From contig CBDCAI010000005.1 of NCBI GenBank assembly GCA_965213845.1, forward strand, positions 1 through 64,000: a stretch of DNA of 64,000 nt, given 5' to 3'. The stretch comes from JBBROS01 sp965213845. Its GTDB lineage: Bacteria; Pseudomonadota; Alphaproteobacteria; Acetobacterales; Acetobacteraceae. Below the pieces are notes generated by a model that did not search any database, was not told where the DNA came from, and saw only the letters and a list, made by a program, of their open reading frames with translations. How positions within the stretch are numbered: position 1 is the first letter of the stretch; every line of letters begins with the position of its first letter. A program made the translations under genes and the position numbers. Shown piece after piece: positions 43,808-52,183 of this stretch.

Positions 43808-45325
43808 TTACATCGTTGCGCCGAGGACCCAGGGGGCGAACTCCGCGCCGCCGGCGGCGAACATCTCGCTTTTGGTCTTCTCGCCGCTGGCCACGCGGAT
43901 GATGTGGGCGAAGATGCGTGCGCCGCAGTCCTCGACCGTCTCGGCGCCTTCCAGGATGGTGCCGCAGTTGATGTCCATGTCGTCCTGCATGCGGTCGAAC
44001 ATGGGGGTGTTGGTAGCGAGCTTGAGGCTGGGGCTGGGTTTGCAGCCGAAGACGCTGCCGCGCCCGGTGGTGAAGCAGACGAGGTTCGCGCCGCCCGCGA
44101 CCTGGCCGGTGGCGGCCACGGGGTCGTAGCCCGGCGTGTCCATGAAGACGAAGCCGCGTGCGGTGACGGGCTCGGCGTAGCGCACGACGTCGACCAGGTT
44201 GGTGGTGCCGGCCTTGGCCATGGCGCCGAGCGACTTTTCCAGGATGGTGGTCAGACCGCCGGCCTTGTTGCCGGGGCTGGGGTTGGCGTTCATCTCCGCA
44301 CCCTCGCGCAGGGTGTAGTCTTCCCACCAGCGCATCAGGCCAACCAGCTTCTCGCCCACGTCCTGCGAGACGGCGCGGCGGGTGAGCAGGTGTTCGGCGC
44401 CGTAGGTCTCGGGGGTTTCGGACAGGATGACGGCGCCGCCGTGGCGGACGACGAGGTCGCTGGCGGCGCCCAGGGCCGGGTTGGCCGAGACGCCGGAATA
44501 GCCGTCGCTGCCGCCGCATTGCAGGGCGATGGTCAGCTCGCTGAGCGGTGCCGGCTCGCGGCGGACCTGGTTGGCCTCGGCCAGGACCTCGCGCACGAAG
44601 GCGATCCCGGCCTCGACCGTCTTGCGGATGCCGCCCATGGTCTGGATGTCCATGTTGCGGATGCGGTCGGACAAGCGTTGTTCCTCGAGCAGGCCGGCGA
44701 TCTGGTTGACCTCGCAGCCGAGGCCGATGACGATGATGTGGGAGAAGTTGACGTGGCGCGCGTAGCCCGCCAGCACGCGTCGCAGCAGGCGCAGCGGCTC
44801 CCCGTCCGTCATGCCGCAGCCGGTCTTGTGGGTCAGCGCCACGACCCCGTCGACGTTGGGGTAGTCGGCCAGCGGGTTGAAGCCGGTGAAGGGGTTGGGC
44901 TTGAACTGGTCGGCGATGAGGTCGGCGGTATGGGCGCTGCAGTTCACGCTGGTCAGGATGCCGATGTAGTTGCGCGTGGCGACCCGGCCGTCCGGGCGCC
45001 GGATGCCCTGGAACGTGAGGCGGTCGTTGGCCATGGCGGTGGGCCGCGCATCGACGGTGTAGGCGTAGTCCTTGGCGAAGTCGCCCATGCCGCAGTTGTG
45101 GACGTGGACGTGCTGGCCGGCCGCGATGGGCGCGGTGGCGAAGCCGATGATCTGGCCGTAGCGGTGGATGGCGTCGCCCACCGCCAGCGGCCGGATCGCC
45201 ACCTTGTGCCCGGCCGGGATGCGCTGGAGGGTGCGCACGCCGGGCGCCACCTCCACATCCTCCATCAAGGTGGACCGCGCGATGAGCACGGCGTCGTCCG
45301 GGTGCAGGCGGATCGTCTGGATCAT
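43808..45325 (-). CDS. UxaA-family sugar-acid dehydratase (altronate/galactarate type)
   Basis: 505 residues in the two-domain arrangement of altronate/galactarate dehydratases: an N-terminal SAF domain (about 1-90, VAPGVRTLQRIPAGHKVA, HVHNCGMGDFAKDY) and a large catalytic domain with RNYIGILTSVNCSAH, LTHKTGCGM, GLGCEVNQI, QCGGSDGYSG and NPSPGNKAGG. Such Fe-dependent enzymes dehydrate altronate, galactarate or sulfolactate-like acids. ATG 45325 lies 14 bases after the aldolase stop, so the two act together. The precise acid is unknown; UDH at 7841 makes an aldarate precursor. Confidence 0.88.
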   Translation of the reverse strand: MIQTIRLHPDDAVLIARSTLMEDVEVAPGVRTLQRIPAGHKVAIRPLAVGDAIHRYGQIIGFATAPIAAGQHVHVHNCGMGDFAKDYAYTVDARPTAMANDRLTFQGIRRPDGRVATRNYIGILTSVNCSAHTADLIADQFKPNPFTGFNPLADYPNVDGVVALTHKTGCGMTDGEPLRLLRRVLAGYARHVNFSHIIVIGLGCEVNQIAGLLEEQRLSDRIRNMDIQTMGGIRKTVEAGIAFVREVLAEANQVRREPAPLSELTIALQCGGSDGYSGVSANPALGAASDLVVRHGGAVILSETPETYGAEHLLTRRAVSQDVGEKLVGLMRWWEDYTLREGAEMNANPSPGNKAGGLTTILEKSLGAMAKAGTTNLVDVVRYAEPVTARGFVFMDTPGYDPVAATGQVAGGANLVCFTTGRGSVFGCKPSPSLKLATNTPMFDRMQDDMDINCGTILEGAETVEDCGARIFAHIIRVASGEKTKSEMFAAGGAEFAPWVLGATM

Positions 45326-45339
45326 CGTGCGGCTTTCGG

Positions 45340-46098
45340 TCAGGCGCGCGCGACGCCGACGGCGGCCTTGGCCGCGTTCAGCAGCAGCCCGGCGTCGTTG
45401 CTGAGCGTGACCATGTTGAAGCCCATCTTCAGCATGCGGGCGGCGTATTCGGGCTTGCCGCAATGGATACCGGCGAACTGGCCGCGCTTCTTGGTTGCGT
45501 CCAGGATCTGCTTGTAGGTGTCCATCGCCTGCTGGCCTTCCTGGTCGAGGGCGGGGGTGCCGCCGCGGCTGAAGGCAAGGTCGCTCGGGCCGATATAGAC
45601 GGCATCGATGCCGGGGACGTCGAGGATGGCGTCCAGGTTGTCGATCGCCTGCTGCGTCTCGATCATGGGCATGCACAGGATCTCGTCGTTGGCGGTGGCC
45701 TGGTAGGCGCCGGCCGTGCCGTAGATGGCCGCGCGGATGGGGCCGTTGCTGCGGGCGCCCTTGGGGGGGTAGCGCATGAAGCGGACCAGGTTCTCCGCCT
45801 CCTCCTTGGTGTTGATCATGGGGCAGATCACGCCGTATGCGCCGGCGTCGAGCACCTTGCCGATGATGCCGGGCTCGTTCCATGGCACGCGGACCATCGG
45901 CAGCACCGGATGCACCTGCATGGCCTGGAAGCACGCGACCATGGACAGGTAGTCCTGGACGCCGTGCTGGAGGTCGACGGTGATGCTGTCGAAGCCGCCC
46001 TGGGCCATGGTCTCGGCCGCGAAGCCGCTGGGGATGGCGAGCCAGCCGTTGATGGTGGGCTTGCCTTGCGACCAAAGGGTCTTGAGCTTGTTCGGCAT
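45340..46098 (-). CDS. HpcH/HpaI-family 2-oxo-acid aldolase
   Basis: 252 residues. TIM barrel with VDLQHGVQDY, MVRVPWNEP, GVICPMINTKEEAE (metal-site region), CMPMIETQQAIDNLD and AVYIGPSDLAFS. The family splits 2-keto-4-hydroxy acids into pyruvate and an aldehyde (HpaI, GarL, RhmA types). It starts 66 bases after livF on the same strand, so it may be transcribed with the importer, and precedes the UxaA-type dehydratase: dehydration and retro-aldol are consecutive chemistry in sugar-acid breakdown. Confidence 0.9.
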   Translation of the reverse strand: MPNKLKTLWSQGKPTINGWLAIPSGFAAETMAQGGFDSITVDLQHGVQDYLSMVACFQAMQVHPVLPMVRVPWNEPGIIGKVLDAGAYGVICPMINTKEEAENLVRFMRYPPKGARSNGPIRAAIYGTAGAYQATANDEILCMPMIETQQAIDNLDAILDVPGIDAVYIGPSDLAFSRGGTPALDQEGQQAMDTYKQILDATKKRGQFAGIHCGKPEYAARMLKMGFNMVTLSNDAGLLLNAAKAAVGVARA

Positions 46099-46164
46099 TC
46101 CTGAACGTCTCCCGCGTGCTTTTGCGGCAGGGTAGGCCCCGGGGGGCGGGCGATCAAGGAGGGG

Positions 46165-46866
46165 TCAGACGGCCAGGAAAGCGCTGCGGGCGGCGTCGTC
46201 GGCGTGCAGCTGGGCCATGGTGCCGGTCCAGGCGACGCGGCCGCTTTCGAGCACGACGGCGCGGTCGGCGACGCGGGCGGCGAAGTGGAGGTTCTGCTCG
46301 GCCAGCAGCACGGTCACGCCCTCGGCCTTCAGGGCCAGGATGGCATGGGCCATCTGTTCGACGATGACGGGGGCCAGGCCTTCGCTGGGCTCGTCGAGCA
46401 GGATCAGGCGGGGGTTGCCCATCAGGGTGCGGGCGATGGTGAGCATCTGCTGCTCGCCCCCGCTCATGCGGCCGCCGGGGCGGGTTCGCATCGCGCCCAG
46501 GTTGGGGAACAGGCGGAACAGGCGCTCGGGGGTCCAGGGGGCGAGCGGCGGGCGGGCGGGCTGCCGGCCGACCTCGAGGTTCTCCATCGTGGTCAGGTCG
46601 GTGAAGATGCGCCGCTCCTCCGGCACGTAGCCCAGGCCGGCGCGGGCGATGCGGTGGGGCTCCTGGCCGGCGATCGGCTGGCCGGCGAAGACGATGGTGC
46701 CGGCGGCCGGGCGGACGAGGCCGATGAGGGTCTTGAAGGTCGTGCTTTTCCCGGCGCCGTTGCGGCCCAGCAGGACGAGCACCTCGCCGGCGGCCACGTC
46801 GAAGCCGACGTCGTGCAGGATGTGCGCTCGGCCGTAACAGGCCTGCAGGCCTGCCACCTGAAGCAT
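46165..46866 (-). CDS. livF: Branched-chain-type ABC importer ATPase LivF
   Basis: 233 residues: Walker A LLGRNGAGKST, signature MSGGEQQML, Walker B LILLDEPSEGLAP, and LAEQN, the LivF-type switch sequence. It energises uptake through the fused permease 47636-49495. The ATG overlaps the livG stop as TGATG. Confidence 0.95.
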   Translation of the reverse strand: MLQVAGLQACYGRAHILHDVGFDVAAGEVLVLLGRNGAGKSTTFKTLIGLVRPAAGTIVFAGQPIAGQEPHRIARAGLGYVPEERRIFTDLTTMENLEVGRQPARPPLAPWTPERLFRLFPNLGAMRTRPGGRMSGGEQQMLTIARTLMGNPRLILLDEPSEGLAPVIVEQMAHAILALKAEGVTVLLAEQNLHFAARVADRAVVLESGRVAWTGTMAQLHADDAARSAFLAV

Positions 46867-47639
46867 CAGTGGCCCCCGCTGGTGGCGCCGGTGCCGAGGT
46901 AGACGGCGCGGACGGCCGGGTCGGCGCGGATGGACTCGGGGGGGCCCTCGGCGATCAGGCGGCCGCGGTCGAGCACCAGGATGCGGTCGCTGACGGCGAA
47001 GACGACGTCCATGTCGTGTTCGGTGAACAGCACGGCGAGGCCGCGCTCGGTGGCCATGCGCCGGGTGAGCGCCATCAGGGCGGTGCGTTCCTGCGGCGCC
47101 ATGCCCGCGGTGGGTTCGTCCATCAGCAGCAGGCGTGGCTCGTGGGCCAGGGCCATGGCGAGTTCGAGCCGCTTGAGGTCGCCATAGGCCAGGACGCCGG
47201 CGCCGCGGGTGGCCTGGGTTTCGAGGCCGATGCGGGCCAGCAGGGCCTCGGCTTCCCGCGCATACTGGGGCCGGGTCGGGCGCCACCACGAGGCCGGGTG
47301 CCACGAGGCCAGCAGCCCGGCGGCCGACAGCAGGGCCATCTGGAGGTTCTCCAGGACCGTCATGCTGGCGAAGGTGGCGGTGATCTGGAAGGTACGGCCG
47401 ACGCCCTGCCGCCAGATGGCGCGGGGGCGGAGGCCGGTGATGTCGCGGCCCTCGAAGTGGACGGAGCCTGCGCCGGGGCGGAGCTGGCCGCCGACCATGT
47501 TGAAGCAGGTGCTCTTGCCCGCGCCGTTGGGGCCGATGAGGGCGAGCATCTCGCCGGCGGCGACGCCGAAGCTGACGGACTGGACGGCTGCCACGCCGCC
47601 GAACGACTTGGCGAGGCCCTGGACCTGAAGGACCGTCAT
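46866..47639 (-). CDS. livG: Branched-chain-type ABC importer ATPase LivG
   Basis: 257 residues: Walker A LIGPNGAGKSTCFNM, the LivG hallmark GVGRTFQI, signature-region AYGDLKRLELAMAL (degenerate LSGGQ), Walker B LLLMDEPTAGM and LFTEHDMDVVF. The ATG overlaps the permease stop as ATGA. Confidence 0.95.
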   Translation of the reverse strand: MTVLQVQGLAKSFGGVAAVQSVSFGVAAGEMLALIGPNGAGKSTCFNMVGGQLRPGAGSVHFEGRDITGLRPRAIWRQGVGRTFQITATFASMTVLENLQMALLSAAGLLASWHPASWWRPTRPQYAREAEALLARIGLETQATRGAGVLAYGDLKRLELAMALAHEPRLLLMDEPTAGMAPQERTALMALTRRMATERGLAVLFTEHDMDVVFAVSDRILVLDRGRLIAEGPPESIRADPAVRAVYLGTGATSGGH

Positions 47640-49495
47640 GCGCTGCGCCTTGTCCGTCGGGACCCCGGGCGCTGGTCCCACAGCTTCTGGGCGGCGCCGG
47701 CGATGCCCTCGGGGAACAGCACGACCAGCAGGACGATGACGGCGCCCAGCACCAGGCGCCACAGGTCGGTGGCGCGCAGCAGGGCGTCGTAGAGGCCGAC
47801 ATAGGCCAGCGCGCCCACGATGGGGCCGCTGAGGGTGTCGACGCCGCCCAGCAGCACCATGAGCAGCGCGTCGACGGATTTCGGGATGCTGACATAGGTC
47901 GGGAAGACGCTGCCCTTGGCGAAGGCGTAGACGCCGCCGGCCAGGCCTGCGGCTGCGCCCGCGACGGTGAAGGCGGCCAGGCGGAGCGCCTGGGTGGGCA
48001 GGCCGATCGCCTCGGCGCGCAGCGGGCTGTCGCGGGTTGCGCGGATGGCGTAGCCGAAGGGGGCGTGCAGCATGCGGCGCAGCAGCAGGGTGACGCCGAG
48101 GCACGACACAAGGGTCAGTTCGTAGAACACGGCGGGGGAGCGGGCCCAGTCGGCGGGCCATACGCCCAGGATGCCGTTGTCGCCGCCGGTGAGGTCGACG
48201 GCCTGGAAGGCGATGGCCCAGACGATTTGCGCGAAGGCGAGCGTCAGCATGGCGAGGTAGACGCCGGCGAGGCGGACGACGAGGCTGCCCAGCAGCAGGG
48301 CGGCGAGGGCGGCGGCGACGGGGGCGGCGAGCATGGCCAGGAGCATGGGCGCGCCGAGGTGGCGGACCGTCAGGGCCGCGGCGTAGGCGCCGATGCCGAA
48401 CCAGGCGGCGTGGCCGAAGCTCGCCATGCCGCCCGGGCCCATCATGAAGTGCAGGCTGGCGGCGAACAGCACGAGGATCAGCGTCTCGGTCAGGACGCTG
48501 AGCGCATAGGGGCCGGCGACGAGGGGGGCCGCGAGTGCCAGGAGGAGTGCTGCGGCCCCGAGGAGGAGGAGCGCGCGAGGGGCCTCTCGTGGCACGGGCA
48601 GGGCGTCGGGGGCGGCGCGGGCGAGGGATTGCGGTCGGCCGAGCAGGCCGTTGGGCCGGAACACCAGGACGACGGCCATGACGGCGAAGGTCAGCACGAG
48701 CGTCGCCTGGGGGATGAGCGCGAGGCCGAAGGACTGCAGCAGGGCGATGAGCAGGGCGGCGAGGTAGGCGCCCGTGAGGCTGCCGAGGCCGCCGACGACG
48801 ACCACGACGAAGGCGTCGGTGATCACGCCGAGGTCGATGCCGAGGTTGGCGCTGCCGGACGGGAGCGACAGCGCGCCGCCCAGGCCGGCGAGCGCGGCGC
48901 CGAGGGCGAAGACGCCGGTGAACAGCCATCGCTGGTCGACGCCGAGGGCGGAGACCATCTCGCGGTCGAGCGTGGCGGCGCGGACCAGCGTGCCCCATCG
49001 GGTTCGGGTGAACAGGAGCCAGAGCAGGCCGAGCACGGCCGGGCCGATGGCGATGAGCACCAGGTCGAAGATGGGGAAGCGGATCGTGCCGATCTCGAGC
49101 GTGGCGCGGAGCCAGCGGGGCCGGGGCAGGGTGAGGTCGTTGGGGCCCCAGAGGTGCAGGGTGACGTCCTGCAGCATCAGGACCACGCCGAAGGTGGCGA
49201 GCAGCTGGAACAGCTCGGGCGCGCGATAGATGCGGCGCAGCAGCGTCGTCTCGATCAGCACGCCGATGGCGCTGGTCGCCAGGGCGGCGAGCAGGATGCC
49301 GAGGGTGAACCAGGCGGGGTCCCGCGGCAGGCGGGTCAGGATGCTCCAGCCGATATAGGCGCCGAGCATGCAGAGGCTGCCATGGCTGAAGTTCACCACG
49401 CGGGTGACGCCGAAGATGACGGTCAGCCCGGCTGCGACCAGGAACAGCGAGGATGCGCCGGCGAGGCCGGTCAGCAGCTGGGCGAGGGGGTCCAT
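47636..49495 (-). CDS. Fused LivH-LivM branched-chain-type ABC permease
   Basis: 619 residues joining the two permeases usually made separately. Residues 1-290 are LivH-like (VIFGVTRVVNFSHGSLCMLGA, VVVGGLGSLTGA); residues 305-610 are LivM-like (MMGPGGMASFGHAAWFGIGA, DLTGGDNGILG, VLLGGVDTLSGPIVGA). About 16-18 membrane helices. One chain therefore provides the whole translocation pore for the adjacent LivG and LivF. It starts 21 bases after the binding-protein stop. Confidence 0.92.
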   Translation of the reverse strand: MDPLAQLLTGLAGASSLFLVAAGLTVIFGVTRVVNFSHGSLCMLGAYIGWSILTRLPRDPAWFTLGILLAALATSAIGVLIETTLLRRIYRAPELFQLLATFGVVLMLQDVTLHLWGPNDLTLPRPRWLRATLEIGTIRFPIFDLVLIAIGPAVLGLLWLLFTRTRWGTLVRAATLDREMVSALGVDQRWLFTGVFALGAALAGLGGALSLPSGSANLGIDLGVITDAFVVVVVGGLGSLTGAYLAALLIALLQSFGLALIPQATLVLTFAVMAVVLVFRPNGLLGRPQSLARAAPDALPVPREAPRALLLLGAAALLLALAAPLVAGPYALSVLTETLILVLFAASLHFMMGPGGMASFGHAAWFGIGAYAAALTVRHLGAPMLLAMLAAPVAAALAALLLGSLVVRLAGVYLAMLTLAFAQIVWAIAFQAVDLTGGDNGILGVWPADWARSPAVFYELTLVSCLGVTLLLRRMLHAPFGYAIRATRDSPLRAEAIGLPTQALRLAAFTVAGAAAGLAGGVYAFAKGSVFPTYVSIPKSVDALLMVLLGGVDTLSGPIVGALAYVGLYDALLRATDLWRLVLGAVIVLLVVLFPEGIAGAAQKLWDQRPGSRRTRRSA

Positions 49496-49516
49496 CGTGC
49501 GCGGCTGGGCGAGGTG

Positions 49517-50725
49517 CTAGGCGGGGCGCATGGCTTTCACGACGTCGTCGGATGGGAGGGCGGCGGCGCCGTCGATGTACGTCCAGTCGGTCATGGTGCC
49601 CTTGCCGTCCTTCAGGCCGAGCTTGCCGACGAAGGCGCCGAGCGTCGCCTGGTGGTCCTGCGGGCGGAACATGGCGCGGCCGAAGGGGGTCGCGAACTCG
49701 GCGCCCTTGAAGCCCTCGGCCATCTTCTCCGTGTCCGTGCTGCCGGACTTCGTGACGCCGGCGGCGATGCTGGCGACCAGGGCGAAGCCGACGACGGAGC
49801 CGCAGCGGGGGCCCTCGGCGAACTTGGCGCGGTAGGCGGCGGCGAAGCTCTTGTGCTCGGGGGTGGCGAGGCTGTCGTGCGGGTAGCCGGTGACGAGCCA
49901 GCCTTCGGGCGTCTCGTCGCCCAGCGGGTCGAGGTATTCGGGCTCGCCGGTCAGCAGGCTGACGACGGCGCGCTTCTCGAACAGGCCGCGGGTGTTGCCC
50001 TGGCGGACGAAGTTGGTGAGGTCTGCGCCGAAGGTCGCGTTGAAGATGCAGTCGGGCTTGGGGCCGAGCAGGGCGCCGACGGTGGCGCCGGCGTCGATGC
50101 GGCCCAAAGCGGGCCATTGCTCGCCCACGAACTCGACGTCGGGGCGCTTGGCGGACAGGAGCTGCTTGAACCATTTGACGGCGGACTGGCCGTATTCGTA
50201 GTTGGGGGCGACGGTGACCCAGCGCTTGCCGGGCAGCTTGGCGGCTTCGTCGACCAGCATGGCGGACTGCATGTAGGTGCCGGGGCGCAGGCGGAAGGTG
50301 TAGCGGTTGCCCTTGTCCCAGATGAGCGCGTCGCTGAGCGGCTCGCCGCCGACGAACAGCTTCTTGTTCTGGAGGGCGAAGTCGCTGACGGCCAGGCCGA
50401 TGTTGGACAGGAAGGTGCCGGCCAGCACGTCGACCTTGGCGTCGTTGACGAGCTCGCCGGCGATGCGGATGGCGTCCTGCGGGCGGCCCGCGTCGTCGCG
50501 GCTGACGATCTCGAGCTTGCGGCCGAGCACGCCGCCGGCGGCGTTCACCTGGTCGAGCGCGAGCTGCCAGCCGTTGCGGTAGGGCAGGGTGAAGGCGGGC
50601 TGGGCGGTGTAGCTGTTGATCTCGCCGATCAGGATGGGGGCGCTGGTGGACTGGGCGCGGAGCAGGCCGGGCCGGGCGAGGGTTCCGGCGGCGGCGGCGG
50701 CGAGCAGGGTGCGGCGTTGGAGCAT
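49517..50725 (-). CDS. Branched-chain-type (LivK-like) solute-binding protein
   Basis: 402 residues. The signal peptide begins MLQRRTLLAAAAAG and ends at LLRAQS; the paired arginines resemble a Tat signal. The mature part is a type I periplasmic-binding fold (ILIGEINSY, GWQLALDQVNAAGGVLGRKLE, VDVLAGTFLSNIGLAVSDFA, VTVAPNYEYGQSAVKWFK). Such proteins bind amino acids, but also amides, aromatic acids and other carboxylates. Its place after DUF1185 and before the permease, in an operon of a molybdenum hydroxylase, points to an aromatic or heterocyclic acid. Confidence 0.9.
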   Translation of the reverse strand: MLQRRTLLAAAAAGTLARPGLLRAQSTSAPILIGEINSYTAQPAFTLPYRNGWQLALDQVNAAGGVLGRKLEIVSRDDAGRPQDAIRIAGELVNDAKVDVLAGTFLSNIGLAVSDFALQNKKLFVGGEPLSDALIWDKGNRYTFRLRPGTYMQSAMLVDEAAKLPGKRWVTVAPNYEYGQSAVKWFKQLLSAKRPDVEFVGEQWPALGRIDAGATVGALLGPKPDCIFNATFGADLTNFVRQGNTRGLFEKRAVVSLLTGEPEYLDPLGDETPEGWLVTGYPHDSLATPEHKSFAAAYRAKFAEGPRCGSVVGFALVASIAAGVTKSGSTDTEKMAEGFKGAEFATPFGRAMFRPQDHQATLGAFVGKLGLKDGKGTMTDWTYIDGAAALPSDDVVKAMRPA

Positions 50726-50750
50726 CGCGGATGTCCTTGTGATTGGGGGT

Positions 50751-51326
50751 TCAGCGCAGTCCGTCTTGGCCGGCGATGTCCTTGGCTTCGAGCCCGCCGA
50801 TGCGGGGCAGGGGGCGGCCGCTGTCGGTGACGACGACCGCGACGACGATCTCGTCCCGCCGGGGTGCGTCGGACACACTGACCTCCATGGCGTCGAAGTG
50901 ACTGCGGACGAAGGCGGCGTCCTTGTGGCCCAGCGGCACGTCGATGGCCGCGCCCATGCCGCCGCGCTTGTTGGCGGAGGGGATGAGGGCTGCGCCCTTC
51001 TCGACAGCGGCGCGGAGCGGTGCGCCGAGCTTCGGGTGCAGGATCGCCGCCGCGTGCTCCAGCTCGCCGTCCTCGCCGACGATGGCGGCCTTGCCGTAGC
51101 TTTGCACCTGGCCGGGTTCGATGCCCAGCGCCGCCACGGCGCGTTTGCCGAGCATCCAGCCGAGCCGCTCGCCGAGGTCGATCAGCACCTGGAGGTCGGG
51201 GGCGAACCGGCCGGCATAGGGGTTGGCGACCACGGCGATGGCGGCGGCCTTGCGCGTGGGCGGCAGGATGTCGTGCCCGGCCTCCTGGTGCGTCTCCTCC
51301 ACGATGGTGAGGATCTTGCGGATCAT
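50751..51326 (-). CDS. DUF1185 (amino acid synthesis family) protein
   Basis: 191 residues matching the AA_synth/DUF1185 family: IRKILTIVEETHQEAGH, AIAVVANPYAGRFAPDL, VQSYGKAAIVGEDGELEHAA and a late IVVAVVVTDSGRPLPRI. Biochemical role is unknown to me; members recur near UPF0280 and hydroxynicotinate-reductase-like genes, as here. The ATG overlaps the UPF0280 stop as ATGA. The 24-base gap to the binding protein keeps them in one unit. Confidence 0.85.
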   Translation of the reverse strand: MIRKILTIVEETHQEAGHDILPPTRKAAAIAVVANPYAGRFAPDLQVLIDLGERLGWMLGKRAVAALGIEPGQVQSYGKAAIVGEDGELEHAAAILHPKLGAPLRAAVEKGAALIPSANKRGGMGAAIDVPLGHKDAAFVRSHFDAMEVSVSDAPRRDEIVVAVVVTDSGRPLPRIGGLEAKDIAGQDGLR

Positions 51327-52183
51327 GCGGCCAGCTCCATCGGCGATACGGTGGCGAACTGGCCCCGCAGCGCCAGCACCGCGCCGTGGATCAGCCCGAT
51401 GTGGACCAGACCATCGGCGACCCGGCGCCCGGCGTCGAGGGCCCGGTGGATCTCGGGGCCGGACAGGTGCGCCACATCCCAGGTGACGCGGCGGGGGCCG
51501 AGGTCGGAGTCGGGGTCGATGGCGCAGGCGGGGCGGCGGGTGATGGCGGGGTGGCCCGGCAGGTCGACGGCGTTGGCGACGACGGTGGCGGCGGCGTCGG
51601 CGATGGCGGCGGTGCGGGCCAGGATGGTGACGGAGTCGGCGATGCCGAACGAGAAGCTGCGGCCGCCCCGGCCCTTGCAGGCGCGGCCCGAGGTCGCGAT
51701 GCCGCGGGTCGGGCTGCCGGCGGTCAGCAGGAACGCGCCGTCGAGGGTGGGGTGAACGAGGTCGGTGACCAGGGCGCAGCGGAGCGACTGGCCGGGCACC
51801 AGGTGGAAGGCGATGTCGCCGCCGTTGTTGACGAAGGCGCGGTCGAGCGGGGCGGCGGCGCGCATCGCCTGCAGCACGTGGTCCGCGATGGCGCCCGCGA
51901 CCGCGGCCATGGGGGTGACGCCTGTCGCGGCATATGGCGCGACCGCCTGCACCATGGCCAGGGACACCGGGTGCGTGGCCGCGCTTGCCCTCGAAGCGGT
52001 TGTTCGCCGCAGAAGGTCGCGCTGGGCACAGAGGGCGGGCAGCAGGGTGGGGAAGACGTTGGCGGCGGCCGTGGTGGCGGCCCGCACGGCGTCGGGGGTG
52101 CCCCAGGCCCGGCACAGGAGGTCGATGGGCCCGTGCTGCAGGTGCAGGCGGCCGTCGGGCAGCAGTGCGACCTGGTGGGTCAT
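51323..52183 (-). CDS. UPF0280 family, ApbE-like protein
   Basis: 286 residues. ApbE-like features include FVNNGGDIAFHL (flavin/metal site region), GIATSGRACKGRGGRSFSFGIADSVTIL and AAATVVANAVDLP. ApbE proteins transfer FMN to a threonine of a target; whether this branch does is unproven. Between a flavin/Fe-S reductase-like gene and DUF1185, it could mature the reductase with covalent flavin. Both ends overlap neighbours by ATGA. Confidence 0.82.
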   Translation of the reverse strand: MTHQVALLPDGRLHLQHGPIDLLCRAWGTPDAVRAATTAAANVFPTLLPALCAQRDLLRRTTASRASAATHPVSLAMVQAVAPYAATGVTPMAAVAGAIADHVLQAMRAAAPLDRAFVNNGGDIAFHLVPGQSLRCALVTDLVHPTLDGAFLLTAGSPTRGIATSGRACKGRGGRSFSFGIADSVTILARTAAIADAAATVVANAVDLPGHPAITRRPACAIDPDSDLGPRRVTWDVAHLSGPEIHRALDAGRRVADGLVHIGLIHGAVLALRGQFATVSPMELAA